Positions 11,369 through 22,427 of a stretch of 64,000 bases of DNA are shown here, piece after piece. The notes under the pieces were generated by a model. The model was not told the DNA's origin, did not search any database, and was given only the letters and a program-made list of their open reading frames with translations. The translations under genes were made by a program, and so were the position numbers. Source of the stretch: Byssochlamys sp. IMV 00236 (taxonomy: Eukaryota; Ascomycota; Eurotiomycetes; Eurotiales; Thermoascaceae); NCBI GenBank assembly GCA_001931875.2, contig MSJH02000029.1:62001-126000 (forward strand), read 5' to 3'. Position 1 is the stretch's first letter. Every line of letters begins with the position of its first letter.

Positions 11369-12690
11369 TCACGTTTTAGCTAGGCCCACAGCCTCTACAG
11401 GCCATCGAATCGTGTCCCTCCACGATATGTCGAGCTGATGATAAATTGTCTCAAGCAATTGATAACCCCAACTTTTCAGCCACCAGCGGTTCCCCAATGT
11501 GTGCAAAGGCACACAGTAATGTGCGAGGATGACAAGCGCCATTGGTTGTCGATCTCTCAGCAGGGAAATATACAACGGCTTTATGATAACAGGCCATCTG
11601 AAAGCAATCAGGTGTCCGAGATCGGAGTAGATCTTTTCGAAAGAGACGAGAAGTTCAGCAATTGCATGTTCACATGCTTCTTTTTCCTCATCCGAGAGAC
11701 CAGTTCTCTTTACGTCCGCATTGAGGACCTCAAGCGCAGCTATGTTGTCTCGGACCTCTTGTGGGACAGAGAGCGGATCGATGACCACATTTGGCGGGAA
11801 GAAATCGGCTATCTTCTCAATCCACTCTGAAGCAGCCTGGACGACTTCATGGATGCCCCTCAGAAGATTAAAGATCTGTAGCATTTCATCGATAAGTGGT
11901 AGAGGCTCAGCGCCTGTCGTATGGGTAAATGCAAGCGCGAGGACCGCAGCTATGCTGGAGAAGGCGAACATTGCACGGCAATTCGACGGGGTGATATCAT
12001 TCAGCTCTTTTCGAAAGAGAGCCAGCGCCATGCTCTGGTGCGTTGTTGCGAGATCAATGTAATGTTGACGTCGCTGACTGTTCTCGTTGAGCTCCAGGAT
12101 ATGCAGAGCCGAAAGGGCCAGCAGACCGTGCATCAGGAACGGGTGTATCACTGCTTCCCTGGGAACCGAGATTTGCCAGACAAGTTGCGATGATTCTCGA
12201 TCCGTGATGGTTTTGTAACTGACTGTTGAGTAATGATGCATCAATTCCAAGTCATGAAGATGTAAGTCAGAAGTCAGATGCACATCGCGACGATGCACGG
12301 AAGGGTCTAATATGACAAGCGGATCTGACGCAGGAGACTGCGAATTGGAAGACCCATGGCCCAGTCCACTGCTCTGCGCCTCCGGTAAAGAGACGGAATT
12401 GGGGGAGCCAACTGAACTCTGTGGCGTTGATGCACTCTGAGTGAGAAGCCGTCTGTTCACAGGCGACAACGTATAGACACAGTCTATATTGTGTTTTATG
12501 CAATTTCCACAGCGAGGTGTCTTTTCATCACACTGTTAAGCTAATCAGATAATGCCGTTATATCCGCAGAAACCAGGGTCTGGTTGCTGGGTGACCTAGA
12601 GCTTGAAAAGCAGTAATTTACCTTGATGCGTCGTCGTTTGCATTGTGTACAGCCCAACCTGCTTTTCGAATGTGGCCGTCTAGTTGGCAT
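11369..12690 (-). CDS. Zn(II)2Cys6 transcription factor, UPC2-like architecture
   Basis: Two exons, 12690-12622 and 12532-11369, with an 89-bp intron (GTAAAT...CAG) inside the zinc cluster; 410 residues. The ATG at 12690 gives a basic lead-in and then the binuclear cluster, beginning CTQCKRRRIK and continuing CDEKTPRCGNC, with the sixth Cys seven residues later: Cx2Cx6Cx5-6Cx2Cx6C near residues 14-41. A Ser/Pro-rich linker follows, then a helical region beginning DLELMHHYSTVSYKT. That start is typical of fungal-specific regulators of the UPC2/sterol-uptake type and many cluster-associated C6 proteins. It should act in the nucleus as a DNA-binding regulator. The target is unknown, and no biosynthetic cluster adjoins it. 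Confidence 0.88.
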
Positions 12691-13261
12691 AGTTATGGAC
12701 TGGGCCTCTAATGTCACCAATCTCGCCGCTTGCCCAATTCGTTTACCCAGTCTGAGATGAGTTTTCTGCGCCGCATAGTAAGGTCAGTGTGATAAGTGAG
12801 AGCTTTGAGCTGGCCCGGTAACAGCTTCGGTGCGTGATTGGACTATCGCATTGGCAGTGGGCATAATGCGATAGAAGGATCATAGAGGGAGCCTCATAGG
12901 ATGTCTATAAGAGCATCTTATTGAGAGACAAGAAATCTAATTGATGTAACATCCTGGCGTTCGTTAACTATCTCCATTTGGCTTAATTTGATTAGCATGA
13001 CAGGTGGCCCGAGCAGGCATGTAGAGGTCGAATCTGATTGGCTGAGAACCCTCCAAGGCACGTGAGCGGGAGTTCACGCGTAAAGTGTCGTCACGTCGAA
13101 GGCGCGACTAGAACACGATCAGATGCTGCGCGTTCTGCACTTTCAATAGGGCTGTAGGCGACAGCAACATCATCAGGTGCGTTGCAGATAAAGTCCGCAT
13201 CACCAATTCATTCGATTTTCGCCTTTATCTCCGGTGACTTTTTCGTCCATGAGTTACAAAC
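12691..13261. other. Shared upstream region of the Zn2Cys6 gene and pol3
   Basis: A 571-bp divergent intergenic stretch. It contains CACGTG near 13060 and an ACGCGT box, listed separately. Otherwise nothing notable. Confidence 0.5.
13076..13081. promoter_or_regulatory. MCB-like ACGCGT box upstream of pol3
   Basis: Perfect MluI cell-cycle box (ACGCGT), 181 bp before the DNA polymerase delta start codon. In yeasts this element binds MBF and gives G1/S expression of replication genes. A single box fits the downstream gene but could be chance; function is inferred. Confidence 0.45.
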
Positions 13262-16200
13262 ATGCCTGAAGCTATTGCAATGCCCCAGAAGCGGGTTTTG
13301 GGCGACGCAACGAAAAACGCGCGCAATGTCGTTATCAATTCTCCAAACACGGTCAAAAAGCGAAAGCTGGACACTAATCAGCCGGTAAACATCAATAACC
13401 CGACGCGAAATGGCGTCCCGAAGACGTTCGGCTCCAGTCAGCCACAGAAAAGCCAGTTCGAGGAGGAGGTATTGGAGAAGTTGACGCAGGACATCAACGG
13501 TTTGAAGCGGAACAACTCGGAGAAAGATCAACAGTGGGAGCGTCCTGCGCTTGTTAATTTTGATGCGGCCAAGGATGATCTCTGTTTTCAGCAAATCGAT
13601 GCAGAGGAAGGGACATTGTTTGGGGGAAAGACCACTGTCAAACTGTTTGGTGTCACAGAGGTATCTCATTTCGCGTGTGCTTATAGCTCTGATTCATACT
13701 AATCACTCCATCTGTAGCAAGGTCATTCGGTTCTTCTCCATGTTACAGGGTTCCAACATTACCTGTATATCGCCGCCCCTGTGTCGTTTCAGAAATCGGA
13801 CTGCGAAGGTTTCAAAGCATACCTGGAGACAAGAGTGGCTCAATACCAGCCCGTTATTCAATCTGTCGAGATGGTCATGAGGGAAAACATATATGGGTGG
13901 CAGGGTAATCGGAAAAGCCCTTATCTGAAGATCACCGTGACGGAACCGAAGTTCATCAGCAGACTACGGTCCACCCTGGAGAGCAAGGACCAAAGTATCA
14001 ACTATAAGGGCTTGTTCAACCCCATCGAAAACCGGATCCTTACATTTGACAACATTCAATATGTTCTAAGATTCATGATCGATACCGGAGTAAGATCCTC
14101 TACCATTCACCCAATGTGACAGCTAACGGCTGACATCCTCTCAGATCTCGGGGATGTCGTGGGTAGAGGCGAAAGCTGGCAAATATCGTCTTCTGGCGGA
14201 CAGAGAGAAACAATCAAACTGCCAAATTGAAGCAGCCGTTGATTACCGTGAACTCATTGCGCATTCCCATGATGGGGAGTGGGCCAAGATGGCACCGCTG
14301 CGCATCCTTTCCTTCGATATCGAGTGTGCTGGCAGAAAGGGCATCTTCCCGGAACCAAGCCAAGATCCTGTCATCCAGATTGCCAATGTTGTGACCCGGT
14401 ACGGAGAGTCGAAACCTTTCGTTCGAAATGTCTTCGTCCTAGACACCTGCAGTTTGATTGTCAACACTCAGATTCTGGAATTTGATAAGGAGGAGAGAAT
14501 GCTGATGGCTTGGCGAGAGTTCCTGGAGAAAGTCGACCCTGATGTCATCATCGGATATAACATTGCGAATTTCGATTTTCCGTATCTATTGGACAGAGCT
14601 AAACATCTCAAGTGTGGAGGCTTTCCCTACTTTACAAGAATGAAAGGAATGCAGTCACAGGCCAGGGATACCAACTTCTCTAGCAAGCAAATGGGAAACC
14701 GAGATACGAAGTCCACAAATACCAACGGAAGAATCCAGCTTGATCTTCTCCAGCTGGTCCAACGCGATTATCACCTTCGCAGCTATACCCTAAATTCGGT
14801 CTGTGCGGAGTTCCTAGGGGAACAGAAGGAGGATGTCCATCATACCATGATCACGGAGTTGTTCAATGGAACACCGGACTCGAGAAGGCGTCTTGCTGTC
14901 TACTGTCTGAAGGATGCGTACCTGCCGCAGCGTCTGATGGACAAATTGATGTGTCTCGTCAACTATACAGAAATGGCAAGGGTTACAGGAGTCCCCTTCA
15001 ATTATCTTCTATCTCGCGGTCAGCAGGTCAAGTTTATCAGCCAACTGTTCCGCAAGGCTCTGGAGCAGCAGCTGGTTATTCCGAACCTGGATAAACAAGG
15101 CGAGCAGGACTACGAAGGAGCCACAGTCATCGAGCCTATTCGAGGCTACTACCCTGTGCCCATTGCGACGCTGGATTTCGCCTCTCTGTACCCATCTATC
15201 ATCCAAGCGCACAACCTCTGCTACACCACCCTTCTCGATAAGAAGATCGTCGAAAGCAGAAACTTGAAGAAAGACGAGGATTATATTGTCACTCCAAACG
15301 GTGACATGTTCTGTACTCCTAAGATCCGCAAAGGCCTGCTCACCCAGATTTTGGAAGAATTGTTGAGTGCGAGAAAACGCGCCAAAAAGGAGCTGGCGGT
15401 TGAAACCGATCCGTTCAAGAAAGCTGTGCTTAACGGAAGACAACTTGCACTTAAGGTCAGTGCTAACAGTGTCTACGGTATCACGGGTGCCACTGTCGGG
15501 AAACTCCCTTGTCTGGCCATTGCCAGTAGCACGACTAGTTATGGTCGTCAGATGATTGAAAAAACGAAAGAGGAAGTTGAAAAGAGATATACGATAGCGA
15601 ATGGCTATAGCCATGACGCAAAGGTTATATACGGTGATACCGACTCTGTCATGGTGAAGTTTGGGGTCAAGGAACTCGAAGAGGCCATGAAACTTGGCCA
15701 GGAGGCAGCAGATTATGTGTCCTCCAAATTCATCAAGCCTATCAAGCTCGAGTTCGAAAAGGTTTATTTCCCATACCTGCTCATAAACAAGAAGCGATAC
15801 GCAGGGCTCTACTGGACCAATCCCAAGAAGTATGACAAGATGGACAGTAAAGGTATCGAAACTGTCCGACGAGACAACTGCCGACTCGTGCAGAACGTCA
15901 TCGAGACTGTCCTCCACAAGATCCTAATCGACCGAGATGTTGACGGTGCACAAGAGTAAGGATCGCACAACCTGGTATTGGATTATCCATATGCTAATGA
16001 GTTACGTTACAGATATGTGAAGAACACAATTTCAGACCTTCTTCAGAACAAGGTTGATATGTCCAAGCTTGTGATTACGAAAGCCCTATCGAAGGAAGAC
16101 TACAGTGCGAAACAAGCACACGTAGAGCTTGCAGAACGCATGAGAAAGCGTGATGCTGGTTCTGCGCCGACGCTCGGTGACCGTGTCGCATACGTGATCA

Positions 16201-16751
16201 TCAAAGCTGCCGGTGGCTCTAAGAACTACGAGAAGTCCGAGGACCCAATCTACGTGCTCGAAAATAACCTTCCCATCGACACGAAATACTACCTCGATAA
16301 CCAGCTGGCTAACCCGCTCGGTCGTATTTTCGAACCTATCCTGGGTGAAAAGAAGGCTAGTCAGCTCCTGACGGGTGAACACACGCGTTCTATCTCCGTG
16401 GCAGCCCCTACTCTTGGTGGTTTGATGAAATTCGCCAAGAAGACGCAGACTTGCATGGGCTGCAAGAAGCCCCTTGTAAATAAAGACGAGATGAACGGCG
16501 CTGTTTGTTCGGACTGCCGTCCACGTCTTGGCGAGTTGTATACCAAGACAATGAATAAAGTGTCGGATCTCGAAGTACGGTTTGGACGCTTATGGACGCA
16601 ATGCCAGCGATGTCAAGGAAGCTTGCACTGCGAGGTTATTTGCTCTTCCAGGGACTGTCCTATTTTCTACATGCGGATGAAGGCCAAGAAGGACGTTGAA
16701 GACGCGGAGAAAGAACTCGCACGATTCGACCACGATCCTGGTGCTTGGTGA
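13262..16751 (+). CDS. pol3: DNA polymerase delta catalytic subunit
   Basis: Four exons: 13262-13660, 13718-14089, 14145-15955 and 16013-16751; 1106 residues, the usual family length. All B-family landmarks are intact: Exo I FDIEC (about 314-318), Exo [14 protein letters not shown], Exo [12 protein letters not shown], polymerase motif [10 protein letters not shown] (about 601), motif [11 protein letters not shown] and motif C YGDTDS (about 753). The C-terminus carries two four-cysteine modules, starting CMGC (CysA, zinc, PCNA contact) and CQRC (CysB). CysB is the 4Fe-4S site that holds the regulatory subunits. This is the main lagging-strand replicase with proofreading, acting in the nucleus. 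Introns are 55-57 bp. The short last intron (15956-16012) is needed to keep frame after residue 860. No missing catalytic residues. Confidence 0.97.
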
Positions 16752-17297
16752 TTATGATGATATGCTGCATGCTACTGGCTCACTTGTTCATTATATCAGT
16801 TTCTTGGGAGGCGCTTTCAACTTGGGGTCCTGGTCATTGTACTAATTAGATTTATTCAACACCACACTGAAGTTTGATTACTCGACTATGTCTTGATGAA
16901 ATGGCATACATACTTTGAATATGATTTGATTCCTCGTTTGAAGTATCCAGTTTCTTTGTCCGGCATAGATTCTTGACTGGAAAACCCGGCTGAGTCCTGT
17001 ATTAGGGTCCACATGACGGTTGTCACCGTAGTGTAAGCACAGCTGTAAGATGAGCCTGGAATAGTGAATAAGAACCAATTCACCAGTCTCAAAGGTCATT
17101 GTTAGGTCTGCATTATTGATCGTGGTGTTTCCGACATGCGGTCTAGTCTTGGCAACCATCATCAGTTTAACTATTTTCAGGAACCTAGCTAGCTGCATAA
17201 TTATTACTGCATGATGCGGAGAGACAAAACCTCCGTCTAACCCCGCAACACGACCTCGAAACCTCACCTTTCTCTCTGGAGCTGCTAGACAGCAAAT
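16752..17297. other. Intergenic, nothing recognised
   Basis: Region between pol3 and the next co-directional gene. A long minus-strand open frame here (16878-17630) overlaps the next gene's first exons and has no motifs, so I treat it as chance. Confidence 0.5.
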
Positions 17298-18415
17298 ATG
17301 GTTCCGACGAAAGATACAAGTTCCAAAAACCCGACGGTGGAGGATGAGATGGACGCTGAGAGCAACAACGCAACTTCCGGCGCGGATCGCAAACCCGTCG
17401 CATGGTCGGAGGTAAGCCCTTGTCGTCCATTGAGCAACACATAAGCATTGAAGCATGCGCCTCGCGTCAATTATGTCCCCTGGTAATACTAATGATTGGA
17501 ACTGGATAGATATTCGCTCAACACGAGTCCAGCCTGGCGTCGCATTTGTACACACTGGACATGGTGAAATTCCATGTCGCAGCGGAGTCCGAGGCTTTCC
17601 GAACGGTGTCCTTGATGCTCGAAAGAACAAGGCAGTTGATGGAGGATTTCAAAGTGATACAAAGGGATTTTGTACGTTAAAGTCTGCTGGTTGATTTGGG
17701 ATTGAATTTGTCTCAGGCTTACATCTTTGTTTTCTCCCTGCAGTTACCTCATACCACGACGGAGAAGATACTCCTGGGCACCTATACGAAAGATCTACCA
17801 GGGAAACCCAACGTCCATGGCGATCGTGCTAAATCGGAGAATGCGTCTACTGCTAGCTCACGAGGAGCATCAGAACCCTCGAAATTGCAAGATCCAAGTC
17901 GAAAATCGACTCCCTCCTTCTTCTTCGATTCGAAACCTACACCGGTATCCAAACCTGAGCAGACAAAAAAGGGGAAGAAACGTTCGTGGCGAGACGATGA
18001 GGAAGTAGAATCGGAGAATGTGGAAGACACTATGGGTTTCGCGCAGAAGCGAAAAAGAATAAACGGCTTGGTTCCCGGCCATGACGAAGATGTGAAGACT
18101 ATCATGCCTGTATCGATGGAAACGGAGGACATATCGGACGAAGTGGCACGCCGATTGAAAATCAGAGAGGAACGACGCAAAAATAGAAACAAACCCCCCG
18201 AGAAAAGGAAGCGGGAAAGTACGAATTCGAACGCGAGTCGTCTATCTCTCGAAGACACAACGAGGCCGAAGAAAAAGGTCAAGTCGAGTGGCGTAGATGC
18301 AAAAGAGGGCGGTGTTGGGTCTAAATCGGAGAAGGACAAGAGAAGGAAACGACACTCGTCGGGGCCAGATTCGGAGGACAACAGAGCAAAGAAAGTGAAG
18401 AATGGGGATCGATAA
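17298..18415 (+). CDS. Basic, Lys/Arg-rich probable nuclear protein, family unknown
   Basis: Three exons: 17298-17411, 17510-17671 and 17744-18415, all joined at phase 0; 315 residues. Introns show GTAAGC...TAG with a TACTAAT branch point, and GTACGT...CAG. Residues 1-38 are polar. Residues 39-110 are predicted helical (IFAQHESSLASHLYTLDMVK onward) and form the only ordered-looking part. From about residue 125 the protein is low-complexity and very basic, with several bipartite KKRK/KRKR-type nuclear signals. It ends in a Lys/Arg/Ser tail. This composition fits a chromatin, kinetochore or ribosome-biogenesis factor, but I recognise no domain. The reading frame is supported by clean splice sites and continuous protein-like sequence. 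Confidence 0.75.
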
Positions 18416-19554
18416 AGGCTCCAACGACATTATCCATTCTCCGATCTAAAATCGAGGTGCGGTCAGGTGTTTAGATTTCAAGGCCGATCCCATTTATCAT
18501 GAAGGCCGTCGCAATGCCGTCCACGCATATGGGTACTACTTGGATTCCCATTGACCCTTTCCAACTCTTCAGCCTTGACGAGGTCTCCGAAACACGTCTT
18601 GGGCTACTCGGATGCCTGCTGTCCATTGATGGGACACACTGAAGAGAGATACTTGCCTTCCGGCGACTTGATTCGGAGAATCAGGCGGGATATCTACCCC
18701 AGATCTTGTGAAACTGGGGAAGCATACCGTACCTGCCTAGCATTGTGGAGGAAAGTCAATCGCACCGGGTACTGTATATAGCCGTGGTTTGATATACCGC
18801 CGATACCAAAAAGGTGCCGCCCACCAGGCAGCGGCAGTTCAATCGCTTATTATAGAATATTATTCACTACGAAGCAAGCTGCACTGGCTCCTGGAGCCTT
18901 GTATAATAATCCCCCCGGTCCCCGCGGCTTCTGTAGGATTTTTTTCCTTCTTCCATGAACCATCACATTGCCCCAGACCACGCATAACCACAAAACAAAA
19001 CCACAAACTGCTTCGAAACACACGCTGAAAACTTCTACATACCACAAGTCAGAGCTGGAGAGCTGTTTCATGCTCGCAATTGTTTAGTCCTTCTTGCGAA
19101 AAAATCTCAAAACTCCTCATAACCTTCAGGCAAAACAAAGCCTTTCTTAAAAATTCCGCAAAAATCCTTCTTCTGCTCTCGTCATTTCTCGTTCTTGCTT
19201 TACTCAAAGGCTCTCGACGCACCCCCTTTCTACTCGGCACTCGAAGCGCGGAATCCGGAACTTGCTATTTACAGCTGGGATTTTCCGCTCAAAACCTTTT
19301 ATATAGGCAGCGAAAACATAGGCGCCTATACTTAAGCTCTGGAGCACAGCTCGAGCTATCATCATCATCACTCTGCGGGACCGTCCTCTGCCCGCTATAA
19401 CTTCGACCTTGGGAACAAAAGCCCAGGTCAAAAACACTTGTCTCGGCTGACGATTGAAGCTTTGAGAGACCCCCCAGCGCGCAGGGGGGCAAATATATAC
19501 ATATCAAAACGGCATAGTATAACCTTGGAGCAAAGCTCAGGTATACATAACAAC
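18416..19554. other. Intergenic with hairpin-rich leader of the next gene
   Basis: No gene recognised. The last 250 bp before the orphan gene at 19555 contain several imperfect palindromes, listed separately. Short open frames on both strands overlap one another and have no motifs. Confidence 0.5.
19334..19544. repeat. Cluster of short imperfect palindromes
   Basis: Three related stem-like elements of about 25 bp lie at 19334-19357 (centre GGAGCACAGCTC), 19405-19430 (CCTTGGGAACAAAAGCCCAGG) and 19521-19544 (ACCTTGGAGCAAAGCTCAGG). The last two are clear sequence relatives. A fourth, GC-rich hairpin at 19470-19489 has six C, an eight-base loop and six G. They precede the start codon at 19555, so they may lie in the 5' leader or promoter. 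They could be structured RNA, paired binding sites or remnants of a small repeat family. Confidence 0.45.
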
Positions 19555-20751
19555 ATGCCGCGTGGATCTGGGAGAACCGAAATACCGGCGAGCCAACGGA
19601 AGCCAACAGTAAGTACTCCACATGTTCAGATGATGTATATCTGTACAAGCTTTCCTTTGCTAACGATATCATAGAACCCCAGAACGGAGCCCAAGCGAGA
19701 CACAGTCAAGAAAAGCACATATTGCTATTCTCGCCAGAACATCATTCAGAGGATGGGCCGGTCAATATTACGGGGTGGTTACCGAATTGCTAGAAAGCAA
19801 TGGCTCGATAGATGCTCGCGTGTCTCGGACATGGCCATTACTCAAGAAGAGTATCCGGACACCGATGTCATCATGGAAGATGCGCCAATGTTGGCGCATA
19901 CAGTAAGTTGCATATCCTCGTACATGTACTGTGAGGTGACCACCAGCTAACAAGAAGTCAATATAGGTCTCCTCACTTGCTCAGGTTGCCGACGATTACG
20001 ATTGGAACATCGTCGTAGAGGAACTGTGTTATATGATGGCGGCACTAACAGTAAGTAAACTTCTTTTTACTTTCAGTTACTTGTATATGCAGACTAACCA
20101 TTGAAAAAACAGATTGCCAGCCATACAGAAGAAGCACCTGAGCCGCAGTACATCGAACTCGTGAGACGACCTCCACCAATTAGCCGACTCCCGACGACTC
20201 CTCGACAGGAGAAAGAGATCCGACAGTATCTCGACCAAATTGCATATTCCCGGGACGTCAAAAAGGCTAAGGAGCGTCGCTCAAGACACAAAGTCGCCCA
20301 CCTGGGCAGTCTCATGGACGGGACCGTCCAACGTCTGAGAAACGCCGGCATCTCAGACGAAGAAATATTCGACGACGTTGACGAACGCGCCGAAGAAGAA
20401 GATGGACGGATCGAGTACTGCGTTAACGACGTCTACCACCACAAGACAAGCGCACATGTTCAACATGTTGAAGACGTCCGATCTCAGCAACAGAGCGAGA
20501 TCATCTATTACTGCAAGCCTCGGGATCCGACTGAAAACATCACACCCAAGCGGATCGACCCGAGTGCGCAGTGTCCTTTACCAGCAATCTGGAAGGACCA
20601 TCTCCTTGCAGCGCACATCCCGATGCGCATGAAGTGCAAGGAAAGTACGCCTCTTTTCAAGCAAATCATGACGAAAAAACTTCATGATAGTGCGTACACC
20701 GATTCGTGGAAAGTTATCGACTGCCGCGATCGGGTTTTCGGTGGTGTCTGA
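19555..20751 (+). CDS. Four-exon orphan protein, function unknown
   Basis: Exons 19555-19608, 19675-19902, 19967-20050 and 20113-20751; 334 residues. Every intron is phase 0, starts GTAAGT and follows an ACA (Thr) codon; acceptors are TAG, TAG and CAG. Exon 1 is a short basic leader (MPRGSGRTEIP). Exon 2 is basic, then acidic near EEYPDTDVIMED. Exon 4 begins acidic, has a Pro-rich patch (RRPPPISRLPTTPR), then a charged helical region with KKAKERRSRHK, and ends in a mixed region with scattered Cys and His. I see no known domain, signal peptide or membrane segment. A nuclear role is possible from the basic patches. Hairpin-rich and tandemly repeated DNA on both sides suggests a fast-evolving or lineage-specific locus. 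Confidence 0.65.
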
Positions 20752-21078
20752 TCAAAACACATCCAAGGGGGCCCCTGGATGGACGACACATACACCTATA
20801 TTGGCTATATATAGCCCTTTATAAAAGTCTACGGACTATAAAAGACACCTGTCAAACGGACGACCGACGCATCGGGAATCATACATGCCTCCGATATCAA
20901 GCAAACATACCTCGTTTCGTGGAGAGCATAGCGTCTAAGACGCAGCGTCATCATACAAAAACATCCATCTATATATATGGATCACACGTCCAAGACACAC
21001 AACCAAAAACTGCATTCCAAACTGCAGACGACAAGGGAGAGAAACAAAAATCTCCAAAGAACAAACAATACTCTTGTC

Positions 21079-21260
21079 AACATCCATCTACATATGGATA
21101 AAAATCAAACCAAAATCAAATATCTTCGGATATAAACATTCGATCGAAAACATCGAACTGCAACATCCATCTACATATGGATAAAAAAACAAAAATCAAA
21201 TCAAATCAAATCAAACATCTTCGAATACAAAATTCGATTGAAAAACTTCGAACTACAAAA
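21079..21260. repeat. Diverged tandem duplication, unit about 83 bp
   Basis: The 19-mer CATCCATCTACATATGGAT occurs at 21081-21099 and 21164-21182, 83 bp apart. A close variant with an AT insertion lies at 20962-20982. Each of the two later copies is followed by matching sequence: an AAAATCAAA-rich run, then CTTCG-containing hairpins, then a CGAACT end. So the unit is a duplicated block, not an isolated motif. The 19-mer can fold on itself through ATCCAT and ATGGAT. Confidence 0.65.
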
Positions 21261-21481
21261 AATCTATATACTCCATCGAACAATGCGCTCGTGTCGCAAA
21301 ACCACATACGTCTATATACATCCTACAAACTCGCAAATCGCATCAGCATTATACATATAATGCATTCATCAAAGCGACAATTTATACGATTACTTATATC
21401 AATATCGACGAGAAAACATTTTACGAAGATACGAATTACGATTCAAAAAGCATTAGCGACATCATCATCATTATCATCATT

Positions 21482-21562
21482 GACGAATTACGAATTACGA
21501 TTTACGATTTACGATATACGATTTATGATACACGATATATGATCTACGATATACGATATATA
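21482..21562. repeat. 7-bp tandem repeat, TTACGAT type
   Basis: About ten to eleven consecutive 7-bp units read TTACGAA, TTACGAT, TTACGAT, TTACGAT, ATACGAT, TTATGAT, ACACGAT, ATATGAT, CTACGAT, ATACGAT. The core YACGAT is kept while flanking bases drift. It follows a CAT/ATC-rich stretch. This is a decaying minisatellite. Confidence 0.75.
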
Positions 21563-22427
21563 CTTCATCTTGACGAACCAAGAAAACAAGCGACGGAATC
21601 TTTGGGACATTGGACTTGTGAAACCAAAGTATCTCTTTGGATATTTGTTTCATGTATTTTCTCATTCATGTATAGGGGAGTACTCGAAGAGAAGACGACG
21701 CATACATCCTGTACACACATACAAAGTCATGTATCGGGGAAGAAGAAGAAGAAGAAGAAGAAGAACGCATGTACTGGATCACACAAAGGGGCGTGTGGGG
21801 ACCATACCAATAGGCTCTCTAGGGTTTTTGGAGGTGTTTTCCCCTAGGGCCTACCCTTCCAGGGTAGGATAGAATTATGGCCTATATGGTGAAGAGGACA
21901 AATCATGTTTCCATTTACAAGTTCATGTATATAGAGATCCACATACGGGGAATAGCAAATGCACCACCTCCTTCCCCTCAAGTTGAATGGTCCAGTAATG
22001 TTCTGATTAAGTAGAGAATTTTCATATCGTACATACACATACAATGCCGCCTAGAATACATAAGCTGATTGTTGATAAATTGCTAGCTGCCTGGTTATAT
22101 AGGGCGAGCTGCAAAAATATCCGACACCTGTCATTCTTTTGTTTGATAATAATATTATACATGTAGTACAGAGAAACATGTCATCATGCCCGATTCATCT
22201 GTCAAGCTCCCTTTCACCGGTGTTTTTATAACCAACTGATGGTGGAAGATCGGTTCCGGGTGCGCTGCGAGCGAAAGACCCTGCCATTCAGCATGGGACT
22301 ATATCCCATGCCGTGACGAGTCCTAGCAGAAACGACCCGATCGGCATTACCTCTGATGGAAATAACTATAACCATCGTGCCCCCAATCGATCCATTAATT
22401 TCTTCCTCCCAGCCAACAACAGCCAGC

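Larger units (their letters stand above)
20752..22427. other. Repeat-rich intergenic region
   Basis: Downstream of the orphan gene lie many short hairpins, such as 20761-20780 (ATCC..AGGGGGCCCCTGGAT) and the perfect palindrome GGCTATATATAGCC at about 20804-20817. There is a diverged tandem duplication, a 7-bp periodic tract and a GAA run (about 21738-21762). Open frames here arise from the low-complexity sequence. I support no gene. Confidence 0.55.

Noticed and set aside
15009..15917. 302-residue minus-strand frame inside pol3
   Set aside because: It is the antisense shadow of a highly conserved polymerase exon; codon bias on the plus strand explains the lack of stops.
16878..17630. 250-residue open frame on the minus strand
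   Set aside because: It overlaps the first two exons of the plus-strand gene at 17298, has no motif or introns, and its composition is not protein-like.
17782..18381. 199-residue minus-strand frame
   Set aside because: Antisense shadow of a Lys/Arg/Ser-rich exon; the repetitive codons avoid stops on the other strand.
20706..21872. Series of Lys/Thr/Tyr-rich open frames
   Set aside because: They arise from AT-rich tandem repeats and hairpins, not from coding constraint.
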